Position numbers and translations under genes: made by a program | Source of the DNA: Chloranthus sessilifolius | Lineage: Eukaryota; Streptophyta; Magnoliopsida; Chloranthales; Chloranthaceae | Reading direction: 5' to 3' | DNA: 64,000 nucleotides | Assembly: GCA_021018995.1 (NCBI GenBank) | Contig: CM037585.1 | Location: 72,108,646 to 72,172,645 of the forward strand | The notes under the pieces: generated by a model | What the model was told of the DNA's origin: nothing | What the model saw: only the letters and a program-made list of their open reading frames with translations | Database searches by the model: none | Part shown: one piece after another, positions 46,766-58,800 of the stretch | How positions within the stretch are numbered: the first letter of the stretch is position 1 | How the letters are laid out: each line of letters begins with the position of its first letter

Positions 46766-49280
46766 TTATCGATTTGGGGATATGGAGGAGTTAAGCCTTT
46801 TACCTATCACCGCCCACAAGTGGAACTCCTTGAAGAACTCAAGCATATCCGGTTTAAGAATGGGCCAAAAGCTCCTATAAAACTCCATATTGAAGCCATC
46901 GGGGCCTAGAGATTTATTCCTGTCGCTGCACTTGATAGCTTCCCAGACCTCTGCTTCGGAAGAGGGTTTTTCGGGGGAATTTCTAACTTCCGAGTTTAGA
47001 GCGGGAAAGGACAGACCATCGAGCTGCAATCTCGACCACCCTTCATCTTGGTATAGCAAACGATAGAAGTCTACCGTCTGAAGTTTGATCTGATCCGGGT
47101 CATCAACCTCCACCCCATTCACCTCGATTCTCGTCAATAGCTTTTTCTTAGATCTCGCATTAGACACCGCATGAAAGAACTTGGTGTTGTTGTCCCCAAC
47201 CTGTAACCAACGAGCTTTCGATTTTTGTTTCCAACAGATCTCTTCCTGAAGGCTCCATTCACTAAGTCTGATATTGAGGTCTAAGTTTTCCTCACTTTCA
47301 TCAAGCACCCTTTCCTCTTCCATAGCATCCAGCACCTTAAGTCTATCCAGGATTCAAGCCTTCCAGACGTGAGAGAGACCGAAAATGTTCCGATTCCAAT
47401 GTTTTCTGCAGCCCTTAAGGTGACCCAGTTTAGATAGTAATCGGAACAATGCCGAGCCCTGCGGACTGATTTCTTGTCACCAGATCGGGACTCTGGGTCG
47501 TCATTTAGTAGCCACTGATTTTCAAAACGAAAAGGAGTAGGACCTCTACCCAACGGACCACAGTTAAGAATAAGAGGTCTGTGATTGGAGACCGCCCTAG
47601 CGAGACCTGCTAGGGATGCGTGAGGGAATAATTCGAGCCAGTCGGTGGTTACCATAACATGGTCAGACAACTAAATGATGCAATGCTCTGAAGATTGGTC
47701 CAAGTGAAGCGATCCCCCTACAGCGGCAGATCAAAAAGGGCCCAATCCTAGATGAAGGAATTGAGATTAGCCATGTCAACACAGTCCGAACGATATCGTG
47801 AAGTTTCAGCAAAATCCTCCGCCCCCACGGAATCTCTTCGATCCAATCCCATCTGTTCCCACCCAAAACTGAAGCCACTTTGAGAATATCACAGCAGCCC
47901 CATATGGTTTCTTGAAGAGTGATGATTGTCGTGTTATAAGAATAAAGAATTAGTTTGATCGTTGCCCTCTTCTTGGGATTACAAATACCTCTAACATTTC
48001 ACATAAGGATCTTCATAACCAATACGAGTACCCAGCGAAAAGAGACAAAAAAAAAAAAAAAAAAAACGGGAGGGGCTCCACGGATCCCAAACCCTCTCCC
48101 GTCTGACATGCCCCACAGTCTAATCTCACGAGTTCCCTTAACTTGGGTTTCTTCTTTGTAGATGTAGTGGATCTGATCCGGCCCATTGTGATGGAGCGGA
48201 AAATACCCCGAAGGGCCTCATCAAAGCCCAAGTATGTCATACAGTGGTTCCTACCGAAGGCAACAATCTCATTGATCGTCTCGGAATCTAAACCGCTACC
48301 ACTGGTTGAGTTACCGGCAGAGCGTTCGGAGAGGGACAGGGGTACTCGCCTGGCAAGCAATCTACCCAGCAGCCCTCTTCGTTGGCCTCAGAGAACGGAG
48401 AGGGAGCACGTCTTCAGAAGAGGAATCCGATGAGGACGAAGGGATTCCCGGCAAGTCAAGCAACACTGGAGAGGGTGACAAGACCGAGGGGGGAGCGAAG
48501 ATATCGTGGTCAACATCGGGACCCAGCAAAGGTGAGCAGCAGCCGGTGGCAAGTGTGCCCATCCCCGAGGGGCAGGGAAGACAACATAGAGGAGCGCTAG
48601 CATCAAAGGATTCCCCCCGGGTCACAATTCCCCCCAGCGCGGGAGAGGGCCCATGGGAGACCGATCCAATAGAAGGGACCCAATAAGAGATGCAGCCGGG
48701 TAAGGAGAAAGCAAGGCTCGCCGCGGACCAGGGGAGGCCCAAACTGGCCACAAGGCCCAAAGCAACGAACCACGAGGGCAGCCAATAGTCAAATCCTGAA
48801 AAGAAAGGACTAAATCAGCCCCCAAAACTGCAGGCTGTAGAGTTAATACCATGTTGAAAAATCCGCCAGTCGCTATAATAGGAAAGAGGGGATCCGTCAG
48901 AGGAGAAACGTCCAAACTGTCCTTCCCAGCAGAAAAGTTACCTCTGCCCTTACTTATAATATCGCCACCTGTCAAGGAAAGGCCAGATGTCGCCTCCAGT
49001 CGCCTCTAGACACATCGGATGCCAAAGGGTAGTCACGTGGCCATCCTTTAAGCCCCACCTCCTAGACGTCTCTCCATCGTCCTATTCAAAATTCGAATGG
49101 GAAGCTAAGGAGAGAGGGATCATCTCAGCCGTAGAATCAAGGGTTGGAAGACGATCTTAACTCAGTGTATCCAACAGTGGGAGATTGATTTTCGGCGAAA
49201 GGGGAGGAAACACCGCCGTGTGTGCTCGAATTGAATAACACAAGTGTAGCTCTTACTTCCAGTGGAGATAGTTCTCATAA
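46766..49280 (-). mobile_element. L1-type LINE fragment
   Basis: Minus strand. A Ser/Pro-rich, frameshifted ORF1-like or 5' region (about 49280-48070) is followed by the ORF2 start MKILM-stop-NVRGICNPKKRA at 48016, the usual WNVRG endonuclease opening with Trp changed to stop. The endonuclease continues (TLQETIWGC; SDHVMVTTDWLELFP in another frame) to about 47560. The RT start is at 47335-46790 (WKQKSKARWLQVGDNNTKFF, KSLGPDGFNMEFYRSFWPIL, GKRLNSS). The RT palm and tail are missing, and the sequence switches to gypsy DNA near 46766. Confidence 0.75.
46790..48016 (-). pseudogene. L1 ORF2: endonuclease and N-terminal RT, broken
   Basis: L1 ORF2 nicks the target DNA and copies the element RNA. 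Visible: endonuclease opening with an internal stop, a frameshift near 47670, the LSDHVMVTTDWLELFP segment, the linker RLSEWSLQEEICWKQKSKAR, and the RT entry 'SLGPDGFN'. The catalytic FADD-type motif is not reached. Dead. Confidence 0.75.
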
Positions 49281-49699
49281 TGATTGAATTAAGTTTAATT
49301 ATGGTTTTCTAAGGTTTACTTTAGTTTAAAGTTTGATCATCTGTTCAAATACAGTATGTTCAGTTTATTGTCACTCGGTAATTTGGGTTCAAATGTATTT
49401 ATCATTATCCGCAATTTTTCCAGTATTTGATATTGGTAATTAATCTTCCGTCTAATGTCATGTCAAATAGATCAGTAGAAATTCTCAAATTAACACATTA
49501 AGACTGCTTGTTTGAAAATTTTAAAGAAATAACTGCTTGTTTCTCCCCCAAGAGACACTCCAATTGAAAAACTTGATTTTTGGAGGGATTTTGACTTTCC
49601 AGAACTTGGACCAGATCTGTCACGTCGGGGTTGCCTGCAGAGAAAACTATAAAAAATGTCACAGAGAAAAGTCTTATAGATAGTTTCAAGTATCAATTG
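49281..49699. other. Intergenic DNA, no gene seen
   Basis: AT-rich, with two overlapping short minus-strand ORFs (49490-49696) of no recognisable family. Confidence 0.35.
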
Positions 49700-49879
49700 T
49701 TGAATTGATCAGGTAGACAGCGTGAGTTTTTTTAATTCAACATTGTTACATATGGCTGAAGTTGAAATAAGTTCTTTAAAATTCAGCAATATTATATACA
49801 ACTGAAGCTAAAGAAAATTTTTTAAAATTACCCACTATTATATATAGCTGAAGTTAAAGCAAGTTCGTAACTTGGAGAC

Positions 49880-50450
49880 AGCGGTGCTGGTGTGGAAGGG
49901 CGCATTCCTCAAATAACTACTGTTAAGTTTGATGACAAGAACTATTTGAAATGGTTGAGGTCTGGAAAGATGTTGCCGCAGAAAAAGAAAGTTGGAGCAT
50001 ATCCATGGTCACTAAAACCTGAGATGGATGATGAGAAGTTTACCAATTGGGTGTCCGACAACTTAATTGTAATTGTGTCTCCTACATTCTATAAAGTCAT
50101 CGATTAGTTGGACATTCAAGTATACTGAGACTAAAAGGAATTATGGGATGTTGTTGCTGACTCATACTCACAACAGCAAAGTGTTTTGAGTTGACAGATG
50201 CAACCAGCAAATTTCATCGAGAATATCAGCCACTAAGTGATTGTTAGGCAGAATGACGTGGAATGAGGGGTCAATTGAATTATTATCAACCTGTGTCATT
50301 TATTCATCGTTCATGAGAACAGCCAATATTGTTGAGCAAATGAAGAGATTTGATTTCCTTTGTAGAAAGAATTCTGGATTCGAGCCAATTCGTGCCGGCA
50401 TTTTAGTCAACAAACTTTCCCCTCCCCTGAGATAGGTTTTTTCTCTTCTC
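49880..50450 (+). pseudogene. Copia-type gag remnant
   Basis: VKFDDKNYLKWLRSGKM and KLGAY-like spacing (KKKVGAYPWSL), then DDEKFTNWVSDN, match the N-terminal UBN2/DUF4219-like part of copia Gag. A later piece (50330-50440) reads FEPIRAGILVNKLSPPLR, close to the 'IL...PLPPLREVF' signature. Stops and frame changes lie between. Confidence 0.6.
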
Positions 50451-51049
50451 TAGTATGAGTAAACTCGGGGGTGACTTCTAGAGGTCACTTGTGGTACACC
50501 AGAGCGTTCAACTTTGGCTATACTCTCCTCTGAGATGGCATGATTATCTAGAAATTTGAACTACTTAATTGAAATATAATTGAACCATAATTTGTTGGAG
50601 TTGATATGAACTTATCAAATTGTATATATGATGATCATTAATATACAGATTATATTGTGAACACAAGATTTATTGAGTATATACATTTGGTTTTGTCCTT
50701 AAATGTGTATAGGTCATAGAGATGTTTTGAGGTGATCGGAAAATTGCATTTAGTATAAAAAATTAGTAAATAAAGAATACAAGTTTTAGATATAAATACC
50801 TCGATGTCTTGAATAAATTTCATGTAATCCTGAATATGCTCATTAGATGATTATATTTAGCTATTTGAATAAAGATGGGAATATTGAAATACATTTTATG
50901 GTGATATAATGTTTGATAACATTATTGCAATTGTATAATAATGGATTATATTATTGTGATACTAGTTGAAATTCACAATATCTTAAATCTACAAGTGGGT
51001 AGTTTTCCACCTTTTTGTGGAGCTTAAATCTAATGAGAATCTAAGAATT

Positions 51050-51340
51050 GAACTTACTCCGCTGAGGAATATGAATTTGTTGCATTGGCAGATTACAAAA
51101 CGAAAGTCGAGTGGTTGAATAATTTACAATTAGAAATTCCATTGCCACAGTAGCCAATACACTGATAATAAATTAACACTATCAAATGACCTTTGCAAGA
51201 CCTGTTATGAAAGTATTACACATATTGGTCTAAGATATAGAGTTATATTCGATAATTACTCAAAAGGAGTATTTTTTGTATTAAGTCTCAGGTTATGTGA
51301 AAATCTGGTGAATCCATTAACAGAAGGTCTGGGATATTAA
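51050..51340 (+). pseudogene. Copia RNase H C-terminal remnant
   Basis: AEEYEFVALADYKTKVEWL-like start (AEYEFVALADYKTKVEW), then pieces matching 'RHI.LRY' and 'NPLTEGLG', the end of copia RNase H. Many stops. Confidence 0.55.
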
Positions 51341-51722
51341 AGTGTATAACATAAACATGCATAAGCTTGAAAACCATTAATTCGAAATAGTCACTTACAG
51401 CAGAAACTTAATGTAGTAAAATATAACACAGTGTTGAAGTGTCCAAGTTGTATGGGCACTTCCGATAGATCAACCTATGTAGGTGTGGAAGTTTGACCGC
51501 TTCTAACATAAGAAAGACTCTCTCATGAACATTCACAGAAACCAAGATGAAAGAATAGGGCCATAAAAGTGCAGGTAATTAGAACACAAATGTTTTCAAG
51601 ATAATAAGCAGTTCAAGAATAAGGTCACTAAGGACACTGGTGAACCTTGAATTTGCATATCATGAGATATTTCATGTCCAAACGATACTATTACCAAAGG
51701 GTTGTCTTCCCCTAGTATGCTT

Positions 51723-51726
<4 letters not shown>

Positions 51727-51811
<85 letters not shown>
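51727..51811. repeat. (CT)30(AT)n compound microsatellite
   Basis: CT run at 51727-51786 followed by an AT run to about 51811. Confidence 0.97.
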
Positions 51812-51948
51812 AGGAAATGATTTCCCGACTATGAGTCACGCGTGACTCGATCCAGGAGACTGTTCAGATGTCTGCAGTCAATGTTGACTGTGGAGATGTA
51901 TGGTCTCCTGACTCAAGTCACGGCGTAACTCAAGTCAGGCGACCACTA

Positions 51949-52004
<56 letters not shown>

Positions 52005-52068
52005 ATAGAGGAAGTGTGGGTCTTGGATGTTAAGCATCACACCCAAGAATCACTCATCATCTATGATC

Positions 52069-52131
<63 letters not shown>

Positions 52132-52200
52132 ATTATAGATGATGAGTGATTCTTGGGTGTGGATGCTTAACATCCAAGACCCACACTTCCTTTATCTGAA
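51812..52200. repeat. Hairpin repeat with AT core, plus flanking (AT)n
   Basis: An AT run at 51953-51998 precedes an inverted repeat. Arms 52010-52070 and 52129-52190 match with one mismatch and one single-base gap over about 61 bases, and are separated by a 58-base AT run. The arms contain GGAAGTGTGGGTCTTGGATG and its complement. The segment at 51830-51950 has its own short inverted pieces (GAGTCACGCGTGACTC). Folded, it would make a hairpin of about 180 bases. Confidence 0.85.
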
Positions 52201-52317
52201 ATAATTACTTATAGCGAAAACCCAACCTACGAAATACAATCTATGTTCAATGGGAGAAACAAACTGTAAATACATGAGAGAAAAGGAGTGCGACTAATCA
52301 TCTCAAGCAATCATGGT

Positions 52318-53601
52318 TAGGGCTGCAACCAAGCCGAGCTAGCTCGAGAGCTAGACTTGGCTCAGTTCTACATATAAGAGCTTTTATCTTTAGAGCTCAG
52401 GTTGAGAGCCGAGCCAAGCTAGTTAGTTTGAAGCTCGAGCCTAGCTCGAGCTAAGGCCGGCTCAGCCCTACTCGGCTCTATGGCTCGGTCTATTTGTAAT
52501 ATTTTATATTTTTATATCTATAACTTTGACTTCTCTATTTTACCCTTTAAAGTAACCGTTTAAGTATATCTAACGGTTACTTTGAAGGGTAAAATAGTAA
52601 ATTTAATGGTTGCCCTAATCTTTCACTATATATACTACTTTTAGCCTTTACCATACACTGTTTCAGAAGTCCTATAGCTACAACTTACAAGGTACTAACC
52701 TACAAACAAACTCTTCTATCTTCTCTCTGAGAACCTCAAAACCTTTCAAAATCTTAAAGCTCTCTCACCTTCTCTCTCAAGGGCACTCAACAGACAACAA
52801 AGAAGCTCGTTTCCTCAAATGACTCCTCTCTCTCTCTCACGCAAGCACACCCGCCGGCCGACTGCCAACACCAAGAACTGAACCTCTAGCAATCGGCAAG
52901 ACACTTTTAGAGTATTGGGCTCTTGTCATCACGCAATTGGCACCGGTGGATTGCCGGATCGACAATCGACATCGACGGATTGGTATCGGTTCTTTTATTT
53001 ATTTTAAAATAAGGGCATAAATATTTTTTCAAATCAAGGCTGATTTAAAATTTTATTTTTAAATTAGGGCTGCCTTAAATTGGGATTTTTGCATAAATAT
53101 TGCTTCAAATTAGGGCTAATTAAAAAAAATAAAAATAAAAATTAGGGCTGCTTTAAATTAGGATTTTTTTTTAAATTACAGCTGTTTTAAATATTTTCAA
53201 TTGGGTTGTTTTTAACTAATTTTCTAGTTGCATTTAAATAGTTCAGCCTTATATTGTATTCATGGAAAAAAATCAAATCTTAGACCCAAAGATGTCTGAC
53301 GACCTCCTTGTCCACCCCCCTTATCATCCCCTAGTCCATCTTCCGCTCTTGCTTCCGATTCCGCTCCTTCATCTAGTTTTATCATGGATGTGGAAATTGT
53401 AAAAAGTACTAGGATGAAATTGTTTATAATATAACTTACTTGGCTCGAAGCTCGGCCCGAGCTTGGCTTGAGCTCGAAAAGCCAAGCTAGAGATTGAAAT
53501 TTTTGAGCTCGAAGAGCCGACCTCCAACTCGGCTCGTATAAGGTAGAGCCTAGCTAGAGCTGACCCAAGCTCAGGCTGGGGCAGGCTCGGTTGCAGCCCT
53601 A
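52318..53601. mobile_element. Non-autonomous hAT transposon with perfect 8-bp target duplication
   Basis: 1284 bp. Left end TAGGGCTGCAACCAAGCC; the right end on the other strand is TAGGGCTGCAACCGAGCC. The flanks ATCATGGT at 52310-52317 and 53602-53609 are identical, the 8-bp duplication of hAT elements. Subterminal regions are packed with GAGCTCGAGC/GAGCCGAGC motifs. A trace of hAT transposase start may remain near 53385-53430 (MDVEIVKSTRMK), but no transposase body is present. An internal short inverted repeat lies at 52535-52597. Inserted in the 3' region of the copia carcass. Confidence 0.92.
52535..52597. repeat. 26-bp inverted repeat inside the hAT element
   Basis: Arms 52535-52560 and 52572-52597 match at 25 of 26 positions around an 11-base loop (arm core TTACCCTTTAAAGTAACCG). 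Confidence 0.9.
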
Positions 53602-53975
53602 ATCATGGTACATTAATAAAATATATAACGATTAGAAAGAGAAGTAGATCTATAACAGTTTAATTACTCTTAATAAAACATTCTAAGATGAGAAAACTTC
53701 TCTTAGAAATACTCATAAAAACCAGGATAAAAGCACATGGTTATAAAAATCCGATAAAGTTGGAACATAGATGTCTTTGAGATAATATGCGTATGTTAAT
53801 TCTGATTCATCTAAAAGCAGTTCAAGATAAGGTCACTGAAGTCATTGACAAACTTCGATTTGCATACTACGAATAGTTAAAATCTGGAAGACACTTTTCC
53901 TTAAACGTTGGCTTCTCCTAGTATGCTCCGATCTTACTTAGTTTGTTAGTTTATATATTTAAAGTAGTGGGGGAA

Positions 53976-54255
53976 TGTTCTATATTTTTAATATAATAAA
54001 ATAGTTTATATAATACAAATTTATTGGTGTATGTGAGCTACACCATAAATTTCATTGTTGTAGTAAGAGAGGCAACTCTTGTTGGGAAAAAGGTCCCACA
54101 TCGTGCAAAGAGAAATCTAGAAAAGTGGTTAGATTTGGTTATGTGGCAAAATGTGTTGTATTACTATGTGGAGCGCATTAAACTCATGTATTACTCTCAT
54201 GGCAAAATGTTTTGTATTACTGTGTGAAGCACATTGGGCTAGTGTGCAGGCATGG
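53976..54255 (+). repeat. Copia 3' LTR, left part
   Basis: Starts TGTTC after AGTGGGGGAA. Contains the common TTGTTGGGAAAAAGGTCCCA block at about 54078. Interrupted at 54255 by the gypsy element and resumed at 59990. Confidence 0.55.
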
Positions 54256-54714
54256 TGTGACGTGGGCTCGCGGCGTGGCAAGGCGTTGCGGTATGTCAAA
54301 CCAATAGGTTTGAGGTCCTCCTGCCATTTTGGCACTGTTGATGTTTAAACCATATATATGGGAAAAGGATCTAACAGTCACGTGATGTGTCACTGGCCTA
54401 AGTGATCCCCTACGGAACGCATACAATAGCCTTGTGGGCTTGAGTCGCGCATCCAGGTCTCGCATAGGTGTTAGGTCGCTCTTGTCGTGTCGTGCGCTGG
54501 AGCCATCGTGTTGGTGGTCCACGACCACCCTCATGGTGTGGACCTAAACTCTATATGGGGCTGCCCCTAGAAATGTCGCTGCGTATATCTATAGGAATTG
54601 CATTCGGGAATCCGCATAGTTTCTAACCTAATGCGCTACCGTGCAGGTTGGAGACACAAGTAGGCTGATCTAGTTCGAGAAAAGCTAGTTGTCGCAAAGA
54701 GTAACTCCGTGGCA
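54256..54714 (+). repeat. 5' LTR of the chromovirus
   Basis: 459 bp, TGTGACGTGG to TGGCA. Compared with the 3' LTR it lacks about 220 bp after GGCGTGGC and a 17-bp piece near the end flanked by GTCGCA repeats. Confidence 0.85.
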
Positions 54715-54716
54715 TT

Positions 54717-54728
54717 TGATATCAGAGC
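54717..54728 (+). promoter_or_regulatory. Primer binding site, initiator tRNA-Met type
   Basis: TGATATCAGAGC two bases after the 5' LTR, one change from the usual TGGTATCAGAGC. Confidence 0.85.
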
Positions 54729-54734
54729 CTAGAG

Positions 54735-55860
54735 ATGGCTGAAGGGACCAGTAGTGGTACACGCAGACGGACCAGGGAACGTCTAGACGACCTTGAGGGT
54801 CAAGCCGAACAGTTGGAGACAGTGGTTTCACTTGTGACAGGCCATGCAGAACGGTTAAGCAAGCAGGAAGAAAACCACATCATGTTGGCTGAAAACCACG
54901 CCACGTTAGCTGAGAATGTGAAGATCCTTGCAGAAGATATGAGGGGCACCGTCGAAGCCCTTCGTTTGCAGATTGATGAATTGACCACTAAGATGAACGT
55001 CCTGATGAGGGCGATTGGTTCTGGGGCTGCTCAGCAGCCAGAAGCTCCCCAACGAAAGGTTAAAATACCCGAGCCGCGGTGCTATGGGGGAGCTCGTGAC
55101 GCGAAGGAACTAGAGAATTTCTTGTGGGACATGGAGCAGTATTTCCATGTCATTCCACCTGCCACTGAGCTATAAAAGTGGTCACTGCGACCATGTATCT
55201 CGAGAGGGATGCTAAATTGTGGTGGCGTACGCGCTATGAAGAGATTCAAAATGGTCGTTGTGTCGTAGACACATGGGAAGACCTGAAGAAAGAGTTGAAA
55301 GTACAATTCTTGCCCGAGAACATCAACTATATCGCTCGGCGAAAGCTACGGAAGCTGTAGCACACTAGCACAGTGAGAGAATATGTGAGGCAGTTCTCCG
55401 CTTTGATGTTGGACATCAGGGAAATGTCCGAGAAAGATAAAATATTCTACTTCCTTGAAGGCCTCAAGCCATGAGTCCAGGCTAAACTAAATAGAAGGAC
55501 ATTACCGGACCTTGCAGCTGCGGTGGCAGCTGCAGAGCGATTAACGGACTATGGACCCTCAGATCAAAATAGGAAGAGGCCGCACGAGAATAAAGGTGGT
55601 TCGAAGAATCCGCCAAAAGCTAATAAGAAAAGCAAGAGCGGCACACAGGAAAAGAAGGCGCACGGGAAAGATTCACATGCAAAGTCAGCTGAGTCTGCCA
55701 ACTACGTGCCGAAGTCAGGTTGCTTCTTGTGCGGAGGGCCTCATCGAGTTAAAGACTGCCCACAAAAACAATCGTTGACTGTTCTTCGAGCTACTATTAG
55801 CGCTCCTACCATCCCTGCTAAGGAGGAACCAAGAATGGGGGTACTCAGGTTGCTAAATGC
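54735..55860 (+). pseudogene. gag of the chromovirus
   Basis: Starts MAEGTSSGTRRRTRERLDDL seven bases after the primer site. A coiled-coil-like N-terminal part (about 54780-55010) is followed by KIPEPRCYGGARDAKELENF and LWDMEQYF. A frameshift falls near 55175. The core continues with MYLERDAKLWWRTRYEEI and LKKELKVQFLPENINYIARR, a stop at 55358 and another (probably Trp to TGA) near 55473. A basic Lys/Ser-rich stretch leads to an intact zinc knuckle CFLC-GGPH-RVKD-C (C-X2-C-X3-G-P-H-X4-C, about 55725). The same frame continues into protease, as usual for single-ORF chromoviruses. Confidence 0.85.
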
Positions 55861-58800
55861 CATAAAGGGGCAAGTAGAAAAAGGAAAGACAGTCGCGCCC
55901 AAGGGGCTGATGTACATAGAGGTGTACATTAACAGGAAAAGTACTCGTGCCATGGTGGACACGGGGGCGACGCATAACTTTATTGTTGAGAAAGAAGCAC
56001 GTCGCCTAGGATTGAAACTGGAGCAAGACTCCAGCCGTATAAAGGCTGTGAACTCGGAGGCACACCCCATAGCAGGAATAGCAAAGGGGGTACCTATACA
56101 GATAGGGCCGTGGAGCAGAGCAGCGAACTTGATGGTAGTACAGATGGATGATTTCAAGGTTGTCCTTGGGTTAGAACTCCTACACCAGGCTAAAGCAGTG
56201 CCCATGCCATATCTTGGGTCAGTGTGCATGTTCGGAGAAGAGACCCCTTGCATGATCCCCGTCATTCAGAAAGATAAAGAAGTGGAGAGTGATGGGTTTG
56301 TCTCAACACTTCAGTTAAAGAAGGGACTAAGAAGAGGGGAACCTACATTTCTTGCTACACTGCTAGAAGAGAAAGCAACAGGGCCGGTAGAGATTGTGCC
56401 AGCAAGTGTGTCAGGAATACTCCAAGAATTCTAAGATGTCATGCCGCCAGAATTGCCTAAGGTGCTGCCACCAAGGAGATCAGTGGATCACCGAATCGAA
56501 TTAGAACCAGGTGCAAAGCCGCCAGCTAAAGCTCCATACAGAATGGCTCTTCCAGAGCTAGCCGAGTTACGTCGGCAGTTAGATGAGTTATTGGGGGCAC
56601 CATTTGGCGCTCCAATTCTATTCCAGAAGAAACGTGGCGGTAGCCTTCGATTATGCATCGACTACAGAGCGTTGAATAAGGTCACCGTCAAGAATAAGTA
56701 TCCAGTGCCATTGATTGCAGATTTGTTTGATCAGTTAGGCGTGAGGTACTACCAAAATTTGGACTTGAGATCTGGCTATTATCAGGTGCAAGTCGCCGAG
56801 GGAGACGAAAGCAAGACTACCTGTGTGACCAGGTACGAAGCCTTTGAGTTTCTAGTGATGCCCTTTGAGCTGACTAATGCCCCAGCCACCTTCTGCACCC
56901 TGATGAATGAGTTGTTCTATGCCTACCTCGACAAGTTCGTGGTGGTGTACTTAGACGATATCGTTGCGTATAGCAACACATTGGAAGAACATCTCAGCCA
57001 CCGCCAAATCATTTTCAAGATACTGCGAGAAAACCAGCTCTATGTCAAGAAGAAGTGTTCATTTGCACAAGAGCAGATTATGTTTTTAGGACACTGTATT
57101 GGGGGAGGAAACATCAGCATGGACCTTGAGAAAGTTCGTGCAATCCAAGACTGGAAAGTGTCAGAAGGCGTGACCGAGTTGCGGTCATTTTTGGGTCTTG
57201 TCAACTATTACAGAAGGTTCATCCCCGGTTATTCACACCGTGCAGCACCACTGACTGACCTGTTGAAGAAGGATCGACCGTGGCAGTGGTGGGAAAAATG
57301 CCAGAGGGCGTTTGAGGATTTGAAAGCGGTGGTCATGAGTGACCCCGTGCTGAAGCTACCTGATCACTACAAGCCATTTTAGGTACACACGGATGCATCC
57401 GACTATGCGATAGGAGTATTAATGCAAGAAGAGCATCCAGTGGCCTTTGAGAGCAGAAAGTTGAATGACACCGAGCGGCGGTACACGGTTTAAGAAAAGG
57501 AGATAACAGTGGTAGTACATTGTCTAAGGACGTGGAGGCACTACCTACTTGGGTCGAAGTTCCTAGTAATGACCGATAATGTGGCGACCAGCTACTTTCA
57601 GACACAAAAGAAATTGTCGCCGATGCAAGCCCATTGGCAGGATTTCTTGGCCTAGTTCGATATGGACTTGGTGTACAAGCCTGGCAGGACCAACCAAGTC
57701 GCAGACGCTTTGAACCGTAAAGCAGAGTTAGCAGCATTGAATGTTCAGTTAGCAGCGTTAAAAATTGAAGAACAAACTGCAACTAGCCGCATTAGTTCGA
57801 CTATCCCTGATAAATTGCGCGATGGGTTAAAATTAGATCTACTCGCGATGACCCTACTACAACAGATACAAGAGGGGAAAACACGGTGGTTCTGGACTAA
57901 GGAAGGACTGTTGGTGACCAAAGGGGGCCATTTCTATGTGCCGAAAGTGGGAGAACTTAGAAAGGAACTCCTGAAGGAATGTCATGACACATTATGGGCT
58001 GGTCATCTAGGAATTCATCGCGCGCTCGCCTTGTTGGAAAGGCGTTTCTATTGGCCTAAGATGGAAGAGGACATAGAGGAGTATGTTAGGACTTGCCTGA
58101 TATGCCAGCAGGACAAAGTGGAAAGAGCTAAACCATTTGGACTCCTACAGCCGTTGCCAGTGCCATCCAGGCCATGGGAGAGCGTCTCCCTTGACTTCAT
58201 CTCTGCATTGCCTAAAGTAGGGACACTCGGGTCCATCCTGGTAGTTGTGGATCAGTTCTCAAAGTACGCCACATTCATTCCGGCACCGTTGAATTGTAAT
58301 GCAGAGCAGGATGCACGATTATTTGTCAGTAATGTTGTGAAACATTGGGGTGTGCCGCCAGTGATTGTCAGTGATAGAGATCCACTGTTTGCTAGCAAGT
58401 TTTGGTCGGGAAGTCTTTCAGCTCCTGGGACAAAACTGAAATTCTCATCCAGCATGCATCCACAAGCAGACAGACAGATAAAAAGGGTGAATGCTATTTC
58501 GGAACAATATTTGAGACATTTTGTCAGTGTCAACCAAAAGAATTGGGTTCAGTTGTTAAACGTGGCACAATTTTGTTATAATCTGCAGAAGAGTTCAGCC
58601 TCAAATAAGAGCCCATTCGAATTAGCAACTGGCCAGCAACCGTTAACACCGCATACAATTACTATGGGATATACTGGGTCTAGTCCGGCAGCCTACCATC
58701 TTGCCAAGGAGTGGCAGAGGAATGCAGAGATTGCTAGGGCCTATCTGGAAAAGGCCGCTAAGCGAATGAAAAAGTGGGCCGATCAAGGTCGACGGCCTAT

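Noticed and set aside
48306-48760. Overlapping ORFs on both strands in GC-richer DNA
   Set aside because: They fall in the frameshifted 5' part of the LINE and no family is recognisable.
51640-51834. ORF with a Ser-Leu repeat
   Set aside because: Translation of the CT/AT microsatellite.
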